Assembly: GCF_030867095.1 (NCBI RefSeq) | Contig: NC_081824.1 | Location: forward strand, 344,776,203 to 344,840,202 | Source of the DNA: Alligator mississippiensis | Taxonomy: Eukaryota; Chordata; Crocodylia; Alligatoridae | Reading direction: 5' to 3' | DNA: 64,000 nucleotides | Part shown: piece by piece, positions 1 through 10,880 of the stretch | Layout: every line of letters begins with the position of its first letter | How positions within the stretch are numbered: position 1 is the stretch's first letter | The notes under the pieces: generated by a model | Seen by the model: the letters and a program-made list of their open reading frames with translations, nothing else | Told to the model about the DNA's origin: nothing | Database searches by the model: none | Made by a program: the position numbers and the translations under genes

Positions 1-685
1 CCCGTTGGAACAAAACCCATTTGTCAGAAAAAATGGCAAATAATACTCTTCAACTGAGAAGTGGAAAAGGAAGTAGACACAGCAACAACTGGATGGAGTA
101 AACTGCTGCTGCTTCATTCTTTCAAGTGTCCAAGTCCCTACGTCCCAAATAATTTGGTATACTTCTACAATCCATTTCTATTTTGCAGTTCACCCTGGTA
201 GTACATTACACTTGTCCAGAATCAGCTTTTGTAAAGCTCTGATACTAACCATTTTAGGCCTAAAGATCTCCAGTAGCTGGGCAAGGTTTCTCTTTAAAAC
301 TTTATTTATTGATGTTCTCTGGCTGAAAGTGATGGTTCCCTTCCTCCTCTAAGTTTTAACTGAAAGGGAGAGTTCCTCCATCTAAATCAGCAAGTAAAAA
401 GTCTATAAGAGACTTCTACGTTTTAAATTATTCAATATTGACTTAAGTAATAGGGCAAATCTAAATTATTCTGGTAATTTATTATTTCAGAAAAAGATTA
501 ATTATTAAAGCTAAGAAGACATGAGATGCCACATTGACATGCTGCTTATTAGTGTAAGAAGCATTCATGGATGGGATAGAAACAGGAAAATGCAAACACA
601 GAGTAGCAGAGCTAGACAAAGGAAACACCTTTCTAAACATTTCACAGAAATAATATTAAAAATACTATTTCAAATATGAAATTAC
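1..685 (-). other. RNF149: RNF149 intron 2 (partial)
   Basis: The sequence left of exon 2 begins with a GT donor (read on the minus strand at 681-685) and runs off the window edge. I see no exon here. The remaining RNF149 coding exons, including the RING-H2 finger, must lie beyond position 1. No repeat is recognised in this stretch. Confidence 0.7.
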
Positions 686-936
686 CTGGTTTCCAAATTG
701 TGACCCAGTATACAGAAAACGTTGTATGTAGTAAAATATGAGCCAAGCTAGTGATATAAGCATCATGGTGATGAAAGCAATGGCTACAAACACAACTGAC
801 TGTCCACTGATGAACTCCTGCACATGTCGCGTCCCAACACCAATGGTCATTTTTACTGGAATTCCTCTTCGAACTGGTTCCAAAATCTCTATTCCTTTTG
901 GATAACCAACCATAATTACTACTGTGTTGCCTGTTC
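686..936 (-). CDS. RNF149: RNF149 coding exon 2 (end of PA domain and transmembrane segment)
   Basis: This 251-nt exon encodes residues 155-237 of an RNF149-like E3 ubiquitin ligase; Gly154 is split over the intron. It reads from TGNTVVIMVGYPKG, the end of the protease-associated domain, through IGVGTRHVQEFISGQ to a hydrophobic transmembrane helix (about residues 200-224) and ends at GSQFGNQ. Compared from memory, it is close to human RNF149 and clearly nearer to it than to RNF130, RNF128 or RNF150. The acceptor is a pyrimidine tract ending CAACAG and the donor is GTAATT. Together with exon 1 the coding length is exactly 237 codons. The family anchors in endosomal and other inner membranes, with the PA domain lumenal and the RING cytosolic. 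The RING exons are outside the window. Confidence 0.95.
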
Positions 937-1565
937 CTGTTGGACAGTGAAAAATGGAAAACAAAACAAAACAAAAAAACATAAAAACAAAGTCAACATA
1001 ATAAAGTAAGAATTCTGTTATGTGAATGCAATTAACCCTCTTTAATGAGAAACGTTAAGAGGTCAAATAAAGCCTGTGGGAAGTGGTCAAACCTTCTGAA
1101 CAAAACAAAGCAGAATTATTTAAGGGAGGCAAGTGTAATTGCTAAAAATCGACAACAGAAGTTCTTAAAGGCATAATAAGTATTAAGAATTTATGTAAAT
1201 AGCTGAAATAAGATATGTAGAAGTATATGGTGGAGGGAAAGAGAAGCTGGTGATATAGTCATCACTCCCCCTTTTTTATCCTTGGTCTACATAGCAGAGG
1301 CAATGGGGGTGAAATAGGGTATGAAGGGTTGTGATCAACAGAGACTGTGGGTGAGAGGGCACAGGGATGCGAGGGAGTGCAGTGAAATTTAGGGAGGCAG
1401 GAGAGGACTCGATGCATTATAAGGGGGATGGTGAAGAGTCAAGGGAACTGATGTCTGTGTGCAGGGTCCAGTGGGTTCATGACGGCAACATAGAAATTAA
1501 TAGGGCTCAAGGCAGGGATGAAGATATCTAATGGGGCTTAGAAAACAATGTGGTGGGATATGTGG

Positions 1566-1600
1566 ATAATAATAATAATAGGAGATAATAATAATAATAG
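1566..1600. repeat. (AAT)n microsatellite
   Basis: Two runs of AAT/ATA triplets (about five repeats each) are separated by GGAG. This is ordinary simple sequence inside RNF149 intron 1. Confidence 0.9.
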
Positions 1601-2083
1601 AAGATAGTGGGAGGGATTTGAAGGGACAAGGGCAATGAATAAAGGACAACGAGGGGCAGTTTGGGGCTATGGTGCAATATCTGGGAGACCCACATGTTGG
1701 GGTGCAGGGAGCAGTTTTGTTTATGGCTAGTCTGGGGACTAACAGTTATACTTCCGTGGCACCAGGTGCCTGTTCACACTGGAGCTGGCAATCAGCACCC
1801 CTATTCTGACCACCACTCAAGCTATATTTGGTTTTACTTGGTTTTTAAACTGAATTATATAGCCCTACGCCCCCAACATATTAGTAACACTTCTAGGCTC
1901 TTTTTAATTGGAGAAAAAATGTGCACTACATTATGTGATGCCACACCACACGATTTGTATCCCTCCTTTCAAAATCTGTGATCTACCCATGGGCATATAT
2001 GCATGTCTGATAGCGATATATTCAGGCCTAACATGCCTGCAGATAAAACTGGATGGTGATGTTAATATTCAGTTAGAAAATAT

Positions 2084-2212
2084 ATAAATAACATATACCT
2101 ATAAAGTCTTGAAATATATAAAAGTATATATAAATATATATTATTTGCCCATATATTAAATATATATGCATTTTATAAATATATATAAGTATAATATAGA
2201 GTACATATATAA
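2084..2212. repeat. AT-rich low-complexity tract
   Basis: The stretch is dominated by TATATAAA and ATATAT motifs with short interruptions. It includes a 'TATAAAGTCTTGAAAT' motif seen twice, near 2100 and 2209, which suggests local slippage or duplication. Confidence 0.75.
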
Positions 2213-2457
2213 AGTCTTGAAATCACACACATTCTACAATGTACTAAACCATACACTTTTTAATTCATAAATCTTTAGTGGAGACATATATTTATCTTTT
2301 TGTGATGTGAGAGACACACCCAGTTAATTCCCGAGATTCTGCTACTATGAATCAATAGGACCTTTGAGTTCTTTTTTTCTCCTTTTAAATGAGATATGTA
2401 GATATAGAGTTTGTAGTGGAAATATTCTGAAACTCTAATCAGAAAGCTTAGAACTAA

Positions 2458-2752
2458 GGGCATTTATACATGTGCTTCAGGAGGCTGGGGGCGAGGGGAC
2501 AATGACACTAATTAGCACAGGTCTGAGAGCTGCGTTAATTTAAAAAGTTCCTGAAGCATCACATGCATCAGTGTCCCCGCACTGAAAAATGGTGGGGGGG
2601 CACTTTAAAGCTCATCGAATGAGCTTTAGTTCAAAGCACCCCAACACCATTTTTTAGCACGGGGATGCTGATACATGTGACACTGGAATCTGCTCCGATG
2701 TGCTGTAATTACAGCGCATCAGAGCAGCCTCCCTGCACACGTATAGAAGCCC
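2458..2752. mobile_element. Harbinger-like miniature element with TAA target duplication
   Basis: The 295-bp element starts GGGCATTTATACATGTG and ends CACACGTATAGAAGCCC, imperfect terminal inverted repeats. It is flanked on both sides by TAA (2455-2457 and 2753-2755), the TWA type of duplication typical of PIF/Harbinger transposons. It has no coding capacity, so it is non-autonomous. The interior motif GCTTTAGTTCAAAGCAC is shared with the longer element at 12163-12713. Confidence 0.65.
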
Positions 2753-3128
2753 TAAGGTATCATCTCATTATAAGAATATTTCAGTTTCCTTTTATTCAAA
2801 GTGCTTTTTAGTAAAAGCACTAGACATGCACTTTTGCAAGATAAAACCACAAAACAAAAAACAAACCAAGAACTTATAAACAAAAAATCAAAGATTACAG
2901 TCACTCTCCTCCGGCTTTTTTCCTGTTTTGCCAAAACAAACAAACCAACCAACTGTTGGCTTAGAAATGGTATTTAAAGATTTGGTTTTTGAGAATTGGC
3001 TTACTACATGTATAGATGTATACATTATAAGGGTTTAGATGGGCAACAGGGGTTAACTGATTTTTAAATAGCTTGGGTCTCACAGTCATGTGAGATCACA
3101 GCCTTGGAAGCAGACAGGCTGTCTAACA

Positions 3129-3316
3129 CAGGGGTGGGCAAAATGTGGCCCGGGGGGCCTGATGCAGCCCACCAGGCCATTCTATCCTATTTTAGAGGCC
3201 CCTAAAAAAATTAGAAAATTAATATTTATCTGCCCCAGGCTTCCTGTCATGCAGCCCTCAATGGCTTACCAAAACTCAGTAAGTGACCCTCTGCCCAAAA
3301 TAACTGCCCACCCCTG
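3129..3316. mobile_element. hAT-like miniature element
   Basis: This 188-bp element has inverted ends CAGGGGTGGGCAAAA and GCCCACCCCTG. The 8-bp flanks are GTCTAACA and GTCTATAA (6 of 8 identical), the duplication length made by hAT transposases. It is non-coding and belongs to the same group as the copies at 57519 and 62565. Confidence 0.75.
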
Positions 3317-3321
3317 GTCTA

Positions 3322-3369
3322 TAAGGCCAACAAGAACACTTGGCCAACAATAAGACCAACAAGAACACA
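3322..3369. repeat. short tandem duplication
   Basis: The motif AAGRCCAACAAGAACAC occurs twice, separated by TTGGCCAACAAT. This is a local duplication just right of the hAT-like insertion, inside the putative LTR. Confidence 0.7.
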
Positions 3370-5286
3370 TAGTTTGGAAAAATAGTGTGGGAACCAAGGG
3401 AGTACACATTATACTATCCCATAACACAAGATACAAGTGGCACCAGCTGCAAGGCGCCAGAACAGGAGGGCCCCGAGTCTTAGTTTTGGGGGAACAGACC
3501 AAATTAGGAGAAGGCCTGGAAAGACCAAATTAGTATGTGCGCATGTGATGGGCTTGGAATGTGTTGATGACAGTACATGGACAGTGTGACCACACAGAGA
3601 AACCAACCAGAGATAGCCATGGATGAAAAGTCATCAGGAGGGAAAGAGAATACAAAAGCAGAGACTTGAGAGTAACAAAGGGTCCCTCCCTGCCCTGCCT
3701 GGGTCCCTCCTTCTCGTCCTTCTTCTCCAAGAGGGGTCCCCATCTCCATCCCCTGGGAAGGGTCACCAAGGCCACCATGGACAGAGGGCACATGACCAGC
3801 CCGTCTCATACATCCCACTTTAGGAGGGGGTGTAGGCCTTGGCATCCCACCTCCAGACTGCTGACACCTAAAAGAGAGCCTCAGAGTGGAGACTGTGTCC
3901 TGGCCAGATGTACTTTGACTCTGATGAGGCACCCTAGAATTTGGTAGATATACAGAACTGCTTGATTGTTTGTATTGTTTCTTTTCTGTTATTACTGTGT
4001 ATCAATAAATCTGCCTATTACCAAATAGAAAAGTTGTGGTCAGTCTGAGGGCAGGTTGCCCTCCCGCCCTGTGGAACAAGGCCTCTGGGTCCTAAATCCA
4101 CCAACCAACCAACCCACCCACAAACAGTTGGTTTATCCTCAAAGAAGTCTACCTCAGAATCTTCAGAAAGTAAACAAAGTGCACTAAATTATTAGGCTCT
4201 GATACTATCCATATCAGTGTAACAGGTCTCATCTCAGGGTCTCCAGGTTTAGTGAAAGAGAGTTGTTTATATAGTCCCCGTACATTTCTGTGCAGATTCT
4301 ATTAATCTCTTGAGAAACTATATTTTAATGCCTGCTTTGCTCTCATAGTTTCATTCCATCTTTTCTCAGAACTACAAGAAGTGCATGTATTCCCAGGAAA
4401 GAAGAGAAAGGAAAGGGATTCCAACCAACCCCACCAAATGAAGCTAACACTTCAATGCTAAAGCATGGTTTTTCTTTCTTAGACACCTGAGACTGCTCAT
4501 GTCAGAATCACTTCTTCCCTGAGGTTTGGATGGACCTTTTTATTCACAATATATTAAACTTCACATATTTGAAGAGTCCTGTCTAAATGCATTTAAGGTG
4601 CATGTGGCAGAGGAGGGAAGCAATGAAAGTGGCAATAGATGCATAACCCTTTCCCACAGTGCACAGACTTCTATGTATAAAGACAGTGGGCAAGTTTTTT
4701 TTAATCCATCTGTCCTTTCCTGCTTTTTCAGGCCAAAGTAGCTGGTCAACACATACTATTAGACTACAGGCTGAAGAAATATTTGGCAACTTAAGCATTA
4801 CAGCTTTACTCTCATAACTCTGCTAACAAAAGCTTATTCACAGATAAACTTAATTAATATAAAGCTAAGGTTGTCCTGTAGTTTCCTATGCCCTATTCAA
4901 GTTACGTGATACTTGAACCTCTGACAACCAAGAAATGAGGAGTTAAGGTGTATGCACTCGCATAACTTCTTCTATGGCCCCCTGGAACAAAAAAAAGACT
5001 TTGGGAATTCTGTACCCACTCCAACTCTAGCGTTAAGCACAGCTGTATATGGAGGTTCAAGCAAAACAGGCTGGCAGAGTTGCAATTGTGAAATGAGATC
5101 TGAACTCCACCTCCCTCACATACTAACTCACCCATACTAACTCACTCACCCAGGCACTGGGGATCTCAAGCTCAGGGCCTGCAAGCAGCAATCCCACAAC
5201 CTCTCCTAACAGCTGGACCTTTTGGACCACATCCTGTGTCCATGGTACATAATTAGACCCAGGTACATAAGGAGAGATGCACAGTA

Positions 5287-5750
5287 CAGGTTTCCCTTGC
5301 TTTATGTGGGTTCTGTATGTGCAAATTCACTCATGCAATGGCTCTTTTTATACCAAAAATTCACTATATGCAAGGTATATTCACTCTTATGCGATCGGTG
5401 TGGTGGAAACCCACAGTCAGCTGCTTTGTGTGGAGTATTGTGGGAGTGACATGCACCAAAATATAGTCTCCTGTGTAGAGCTTTGCTCCTTGCTCATTGT
5501 CTGTGACACGTGTTTCTGTAGTTGCCATCCCCACTATGATAGTGCCCTGTACTTGTGTGTATTGTCTGCTGTTGGCAAGTACCAAAATTGTCTTGTAAAA
5601 GTGGTAGAAATGGGTCAGTACAGTCGATGTCTTGGAACGTATTCTTATTTGTTACATTTTAAACTGGGTTCCCTTTATGCAAATTCAAGTTATACACCAT
5701 TTTCCAGAAAGACATGTACAGTATAGACAGCATAAAGCAAGGGAAACCTG
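5287..5750. mobile_element. Tc1/mariner (Tigger-like) non-autonomous element
   Basis: The 464-bp element is bounded by near-perfect inverted repeats, CAGGTTTCCCTTGCTTTATG at the left and its complement at the right. TA dinucleotides flank both sides (5285-5286, 5751-5752), the TcMar target duplication. The terminal sequence resembles the pogo/Tigger style from memory. The short reading frames inside do not look like transposase, so it is a deletion derivative. Confidence 0.75.
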
Positions 5751-5800
5751 TATATACAACTATGGTGCAGGCTACAAGATAACACGGGGTATGTTTGTAC

Positions 5801-6114
5801 AGTGCAAGGCAGCACCATACTGAGACATACCTGAGCCAGAAGCCAAGTAGTTGCATTATTGCTGTCCTGCACACTAGCCAAAAAGCTCAGCCAAGAAATA
5901 ACACATACTTGCCTGGGTAGTATTGAGGTGATACTGTCACTGTGATGATCCAGGAGAGATACAAAAGGCAAGAATTCTTCTGGGTGGTATCTTTTATCGT
6001 ACCGTGTGATTGGTAGGCAAGCTTTTGGGTATCACAGTACCCTTCCTCAGGAGGCCTATATAGTGCAAGGCAGCACCATACTGAGACACACCACAATTGT
6101 ACCTCAGCCAGAAG
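5801..6114. repeat. direct repeat of about 45 bp flanking a SINE-like copy
   Basis: AGTGCAAGGCAGCACCATAC and the bases after it, through CCTSAGCCAGAAG, occur at 5801-5843 and again at 6062-6113. The second copy has a small insertion. The sequence between includes a copy of the SINE-like family (about 5971-6058). It could be a tandem duplication of about 261 bp or an unusually long target duplication. Confidence 0.7.
5971..6058 (+). mobile_element. SINE-like repeat fragment (ATCTTTTAT family)
   Basis: It contains GGTATCTTTTATCG, GCAAGCTTTTGGGTA and CCCTTCCTCAGG, the ordered motifs shared with copies at 10930, 18987 and 32421. This copy is more decayed, and no clean ends can be assigned. Confidence 0.6.
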
Positions 6115-6245
6115 CAGTGTAGCCGTGTTTATGTGGAAGACTTAGGAAGGGTGCTGATATATCCAAAAGCTTGCCTATATCCATACCAAGCATACATATT
6201 AAGCCAATAAAAGATAGCATCCACGAGAATTCTTGCCTTCTGTCT
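6104..6245 (-). mobile_element. SINE-like repeat fragment, reverse orientation
   Basis: It contains CCAAAAGCTTGCC and CAATAAAAGATAGC, the complement of the family core, and has GTGTAGCCGTGTTTATG at its left. It lies head-on to the copy at 5971-6058. The ends are uncertain. Confidence 0.5.
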
Positions 6246-7015
6246 ACTTGCCTGTCTTTCACGCACTTAAAACTCAGCAATAGCACAGCACCTCAGCATA
6301 GGGTTTGCTTCTGCAGAAAGAGGCAGCACATGTAGACAAGGTGGTTCAAATAGCTCATGCTAGTGGAGAGGAACCCTCAGGTCAACTCTAGACATCAAAA
6401 TAGACATAACCAATTTGTCCCCTTGAGCCACCATAGTTAGAAAGCCTTGTAGTGCATGTGTACTGTAATCACAGACATGTGTCTAACATTCACTATGAAA
6501 AAGCTAACCTTATTTTTCATATTGATTCCAATTTTGCTTCCCTGCAAAAGGTAGTAGGTTGCATTCAGTCTCAATACACTGAGGGCCTACCTGGCCACGA
6601 TCAAAGACATGGTTTGATTCCCAGGTTTGCAACAATTGCAGTAAAAAAAGGAGTTGATAGAATCCGTCAGTTAGAAGGCACAATAACTTTTTTGGAAACT
6701 CAGGAACCCATTCATCAAAAAAACCCCAAACAAAAACCACAAAAACCACCAAAACCCTGGGGAACGCTGCCCCCCACACAAAAAACCCTCCAGGTTAAGT
6801 CACTAACCTACATGCACCACAAAGTTAAATTTCAAGGTTCTTGAATAATCGCTTGGATTTTAGACTATTTAGAAATCTCAACCTTTAAATAGAAAGAAGT
6901 TCTCAGACTTTCCTACAGTAAAGCTGGTGCTCCCCTCAACGTTTCTGCCCCACCTCCCTGAGGCTCCATCCAAGGAGCTCTTTGTCAAAATTTTTATACG
7001 AGTACAGTTTAGTAG

Positions 7016-7665
7016 TAGGGCTATGCAAAGCTTCAGGCACTGATTTGATTCAGAGGAGATTCGGCCCAATTCAGCGGCGAATCTCCAAATCTGAATCGAA
7101 TCGTAAGCCTCCGAACTGATTCGGAGAGATTTGACGATTCGGCCACAGGCACAGCTTTATATGTTTTTTTCTACGTACCTCGAGGTACCAAGTGCAGCTC
7201 ATGAATGCTGAGATGCTGGGGCGGATGGAGCAGGCGGTGAACCTGGAATGGGCTGGAAGTACTTCCAGTCCACCACGGAGTGCACTGGGGACCCCGCCCC
7301 ACCTCCCGGCATAGTGACTGGTCCTGAGTCAGGGCACACCCAGGGTCCCCCTGCAGTCGATTGCTGAGCCAGGGAGGCATGGGGGGAGGGAGGGTCCCGC
7401 CGTCAAGTGTGCAAGGGACCTCCCCCCACGCTCCTGTAGGACGCTCCATCCGCCCCACCACCATCTCAGCGTTCACAAGCCACGCCTGGTACCTCAAGGT
7501 ATGTAGAAAACACATATAAAGCTGCATCTACGGCCAAATCATCGCATCTCTCCAAATCAAAATCGAATCTTCAGATTCAGCCGAACTGAATCAGGACAGT
7601 GATCCAAATCAATTGAATCACTGTCCCCCAAATTGGGTCGAATCTGAACAGACTACTGCCCACTT
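7016..7665. mobile_element. foldback element with arms of about 175 bp
   Basis: The left arm (7016-7190) is rich in GATTCGGCC and ATTCAGxxGA motifs and ends CTACGTACCTCGAGGTACCA. The right arm (7487-7665) is its imperfect complement, with TGGTACCTCAAGGTATGTAG followed by ATATAAAGCTG. About 295 bp of GC-rich DNA lies between. No transposase and no convincing target duplication is seen. It is a non-autonomous DNA transposon of unresolved superfamily. Confidence 0.65.
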
Positions 7666-9077
7666 CACACACCGCTATTTAATAGCATAGCATTACTGAC
7701 ATAATGTCATTTATACCAAAAGAACTGTGGTTGTTTTTATAACTACATCTACAGCTATGTCTGTCAGGGATCAAACTGCTCTTATCACTAACTGAGAGAC
7801 CTACACTGGCAAAAGTTCAAAGTGAAAAACTACCCAGAGAAATGTGTGATCCTAAAGGAGGGCACAGCAAAGAAAGAAAAAGGAATACAAGAGGAGATAG
7901 AAGACATACAAGAGAAGAAAAGGTACAACAGGAATGCAAAGTTGCTGTACTGACATGGGGGCACTCTAAAAAAGAATTTGTGTTAAATGGAGTGGAGGAA
8001 GCAAACATTATTTCCATGTGGAAAAGAGTAATCTGCTATTTAAAAAAAAAAAGAAGAAAAAAAAGGGACATGGGAATTAAAGCTATTAACAGACAATCCA
8101 AAGCAGTATAGGCTGATGCTTGTTGTTTAACTAAGTAAACCTATGGTACAAGTTAACCATGACTAACTTACAAGGTAGTGCCACTTCATTTACTTCAGAG
8201 GGAAGCTTACTTTCCCTCAAGGGTCTCAAACATGCTTTGAAACAGCTGCAAATCTCCTCTTTGAAGAAATGCTGATTTCACTAGAGGGAAGGAAACTTTT
8301 GCCTCATTAAGAACGCAGAAAAATTCCACTGCAAACTAAAATTTTGCCCGAAATCTCCTTTAAAGATCGCCTGGATATGAGCAACAGTGGTGAGCCTGTC
8401 TCTGCCTATACAATGTCTGCAACAGGATTTCTATCCACCAGGCATGCTTTGACTTCTTATTCTTTGCATCCTGCCCTGAAGGCCACCTCCCATTCCCTGA
8501 CAATAACAATTTTAGAGACTAAGGTCTTTTTAAGTTCTCAAAACCTTTTAATACTTCCACTCACAAAATCCAACTTACTATAGTCTGGAGAGAATGAGGC
8601 AGACTGGTGCCAGAACACCTGGGCTCCTATCCTGGCTCACTCACATCCTTTGGAAATGGGCATGCTTGCAAAACATCACTTAATCACCCTCTTTCAACAA
8701 CTGCCCCAACTCCTTGTAAGCTTTTACTAATAGGTTACTGTTTATAGAGTACTTCAAGGAGGAAGTCCCTAGTATCCCACTAATGCCCGAACAGGAATCT
8801 ACATCCAGGGGGTTAAGTCTGGATGTTAAGAAACCATTTCTAAAATGCTTCCTATACGGTTTTCTTCAACACATAATGAATGACAAATCCATGCATTAAC
8901 CAATGGCGAGGCACTTGGCTACTGAGGGGAGCACCGTGAAGATGCCTCTGGGCTAAACAGAATCCAATCAATCAAGCCTTCTCCCCTCTTTAGCAGCCTG
9001 GACAGCAGCTCCAGGGTCTCCCCCAGCAGCAGCCTGGTGCCCCTGCCTCAATTTACTGCTGGGGCAGAGGGGACAGA

Positions 9078-9402
9078 ATCATAGAATCAAGGGACCAGAA
9101 AGGACCTGCCAGATCAAGTCTGGTCCCCTGCCATGGGTGGGAGGTTACTGGGCTCAAATGAGCTCAACAAGGTGCTTACCCAGCCTCCTCTTGAACACCT
9201 CCAGGGATGGCAACTGCACCACCTCTGTTGGAAGTGTGTACCAGGTTCTAGTTACCCTTATGGAGAAGAAGGTTTTCCTTAGGTCCAGCCTAAATTTTCC
9301 CTCTATTAGTTTGTGCCCATTGGTCCTCGTCCTCCCAAGGGGTACCTTCCTGAAGAGTTGCTCTCCTAGATCTTGGTGCTCCCCCCTGATGTCTTCGTAG
9401 GG
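9078..9402 (-). mobile_element. CR1 LINE, 5'-truncated 3' end
   Basis: Read on the minus strand, the stretch ends in TTGATTCTATGATTCTG, the short-repeat tail typical of CR1. Upstream of the tail lies sequence for the C-terminal part of CR1 ORF2 and the common 3' UTR motif. It is truncated at about 9402, as most CR1 copies are, and is no longer coding. Confidence 0.8.
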
Positions 9403-9753
9403 ATAAGCACTGCGAATGCCTCTCTTTGGGGCTCACGCCTGTGTCGCTGGACAGGGACAACTCGAGGACTTAGGGGAAGGAGCCCATGTCCCTAACAGGT
9501 CCTTGGGGACTCAACCCCCCACCAGCTGGGTTTCCCCTATCAGGGAGGCTTTGATCAAGCCTCTCCACCCTCCCCACAACAAAGGACTTGAATCACACCC
9601 CTCCACAGCGCCCCCCCACCCCCTGACCTCCACAACCCCCTAGCTGCTTCCACCCTGCTCAGAAGGGAGGGGCTCATGTCGCACCCTGCCCATCCCCCCG
9701 GGGATGGAGATCGCCCCCCCCACCGGGGTGTGCGTGTCCCTCTGATCGCTCAC

Positions 9754-10213
9754 CGAGGTGGGACATGGAGACGGTGGCGTTGCCGAAGCGCGGCTCGTTG
9801 TAGATGACGACGGCGGCGGCGCGGCGCCGGGCCGCGTTGGTGACCTTGTCCTTGAAGGTGCAGCCGCCGCGGGCCACCAGCGCGATCCAGGGCGGCTCCA
9901 GGGCGGCGGCGGGGCGCGGCGGCTGCGGCACGTCGTAGTCGGTACCGGCGGCGCAGCCCTCGAGGCGGCGGGCCGAGGCGGCGGCGCCGCGCGGGATGCC
10001 CACCAGGCCCTGCGCGCCAGCCTTGGGCGAGCTGTCGCCGTAGCGGCCGCTCTCGCCATTGCCGCGCACCGTGCGGTTGCTGCGAGGCTCCGTGTAGGCG
10101 GTGCTGACCCAGGCCGTGTACCACTCCAGCGCCCGCGCGCAGCCCGCGCCCGGCCCGCCGCCCAGCGCCAGCAGCGCCGCAGCCACCAGCGTCAGCCGCG
10201 CCCGCCGCAGCAT
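9754..10213 (-). CDS. RNF149: RNF149 coding exon 1 (signal peptide and PA domain)
   Basis: This exon encodes residues 1-153 plus the first base of Gly154. It starts MLRRARLTLVAAALLALGGG, a signal peptide of about 28 residues. RALEWYTAWVSTAYTEPRSN follows, then SGRYGDSSPKAGAQGLVG and the PA-domain core PPWIALVARGGCTFKDKV and AAAVVIYNE. These match human RNF149 block for block, as recalled. Sequons NRT (about residue 46) and NAT (about 145) suit a lumenal domain. The donor GTGAGC follows CACCTCG. The ATG at 10211-10213 is chosen because no ATG lies immediately upstream in frame (the GTG at 10220-10222 is unlikely) and the signal peptide fits. The exon is extremely GC-rich, lying in the promoter CpG island. 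Confidence 0.95.
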
Positions 10214-10344
10214 CGCGGACACCGCGCGCCTCGGCCTGTGCGCAGGGGCCGGGAACCGCCTCCGCTAGGCCCGCCGGCGCCTCACGGCTTGCGATCAACC
10301 ACAGCCACAGTCCCTCAGCGCGCGGAAAGGAAGGGGCGTAGCCT

Positions 10345-10880
10345 CCCGCTCGCCCCGCCCCTGCCCTCTAACCACGCCCCCTCACCGCCGGAGAGGAAAC
10401 CAGGCTGGGGTGAGGGGGCGTGGCCTCCCAGTCACCTCGCCCCTCCTTCTTTAGCCCGCTCCCTTCTCCCAAGAGTCCTGGCTGCGCGGGTGAGGCTAGA
10501 TGGAAAGGGGGAGGAGCGAGTGGCAGGCCACGGCTCCCAATGGTCTGGCGATGAGAAGGCTGAGGGGGCGGGGCCAGGTGACAAAGGGACGGCCCGCCCT
10601 CCTGGCCGGGCCCGCTCTCCTCTCCCAACAGCCCGGCGTTGAGGACTGAGGGGAGGGGCTGGAGGACAAGGGGAGGAGAGAAAATGAAGTCATGCCCCCT
10701 CCCTCAGCCAGCTTCCCACCTTCCAAGACTCTGCCGAGGCTCCACTTTGGGGGCTGAGGGGGCGGGGCTAAAGGTAAGGGACTTCCCTCTCTCCTTACCT
10801 ATGGCCCCGCTCTCGGGGCGGGGCTAGAAGGGGAGGGGTGAATGGGAAGCCACGCCCCCTCCCCTCAGCCCGCAGGGAGG
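10345..10880. repeat. degenerate GC-box minisatellite upstream of RNF149
   Basis: A unit beginning GCCCGCTC, passing through a G-rich GGTGAGGGGGCGKGGC stretch and ending in CCACGCCCCCTC recurs about four times with drift. The CACGCCCC-type anchor is near 10372, 10530 (as CCACGGCTCCC), 10691 (CATGCCCC) and 10851, a spacing of about 160 bp. Each unit brings its own GC and KLF boxes. Confidence 0.55.

Larger units (their letters stand above)
2954..4100 (+). mobile_element. possible solo LTR of an endogenous retrovirus (fossil)
   Basis: A 1.15-kb stretch begins TGTTGG and ends TCCA, bounded by a 5-bp direct repeat CCAAC (2949-2953 and 4101-4105). An AATAAA signal lies near its 3' end at 4004-4009, as in an R/U5 region. 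A hAT-like miniature element (3129-3316) is inserted in it, so the LTR is the older of the two. No gag, pol or env is attached. The flanking CCAAC lies in a CCAA-rich tract, which weakens the duplication as evidence. The family is not identified. Confidence 0.35.
937..9753 (-). other. RNF149: RNF149 intron 1
   Basis: This 8.8-kb intron joins exon 1 (donor GTGAGC) to exon 2 (acceptor ending CAG), in phase 1. It holds a possible solo LTR, a Harbinger-like element, a Tigger-like element, a foldback element and a CR1 3' end, listed separately. The parts outside those entries (937-1565, 1601-2080, 4106-5284, 6250-7010, 7670-9070, 9405-9750) show no gene or RNA I can recognise. The stretch 7840-8090 is A/G-rich on the plus strand. 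Confidence 0.85.

Noticed and set aside
642-974. A second minus-strand frame of 110 codons over RNF149 exon 2
   Set aside because: It is a shifted frame over the same exon and is less hydrophobic, with no match to the family.
1-9753. A snoRNA such as SNORD89, hosted by human RNF149
   Set aside because: No C/D box pair with a matching terminal stem was seen in introns 1 and 2; the host intron lies further downstream, outside the window.
9750-10298. Minus-strand frame of 182 codons overlapping RNF149 exon 1
   Set aside because: It is a second reading frame of the same exon; the frame with EWYTAWV, GGCTFKDK and a signal peptide is the real one.
9758-10642. Long plus-strand open frame of 294 codons over the CpG island
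   Set aside because: It is antisense to RNF149 exon 1 and runs into the GC-box repeats; composition is Arg/Ala/Gly/Pro-rich with no family signature, as expected from high GC.
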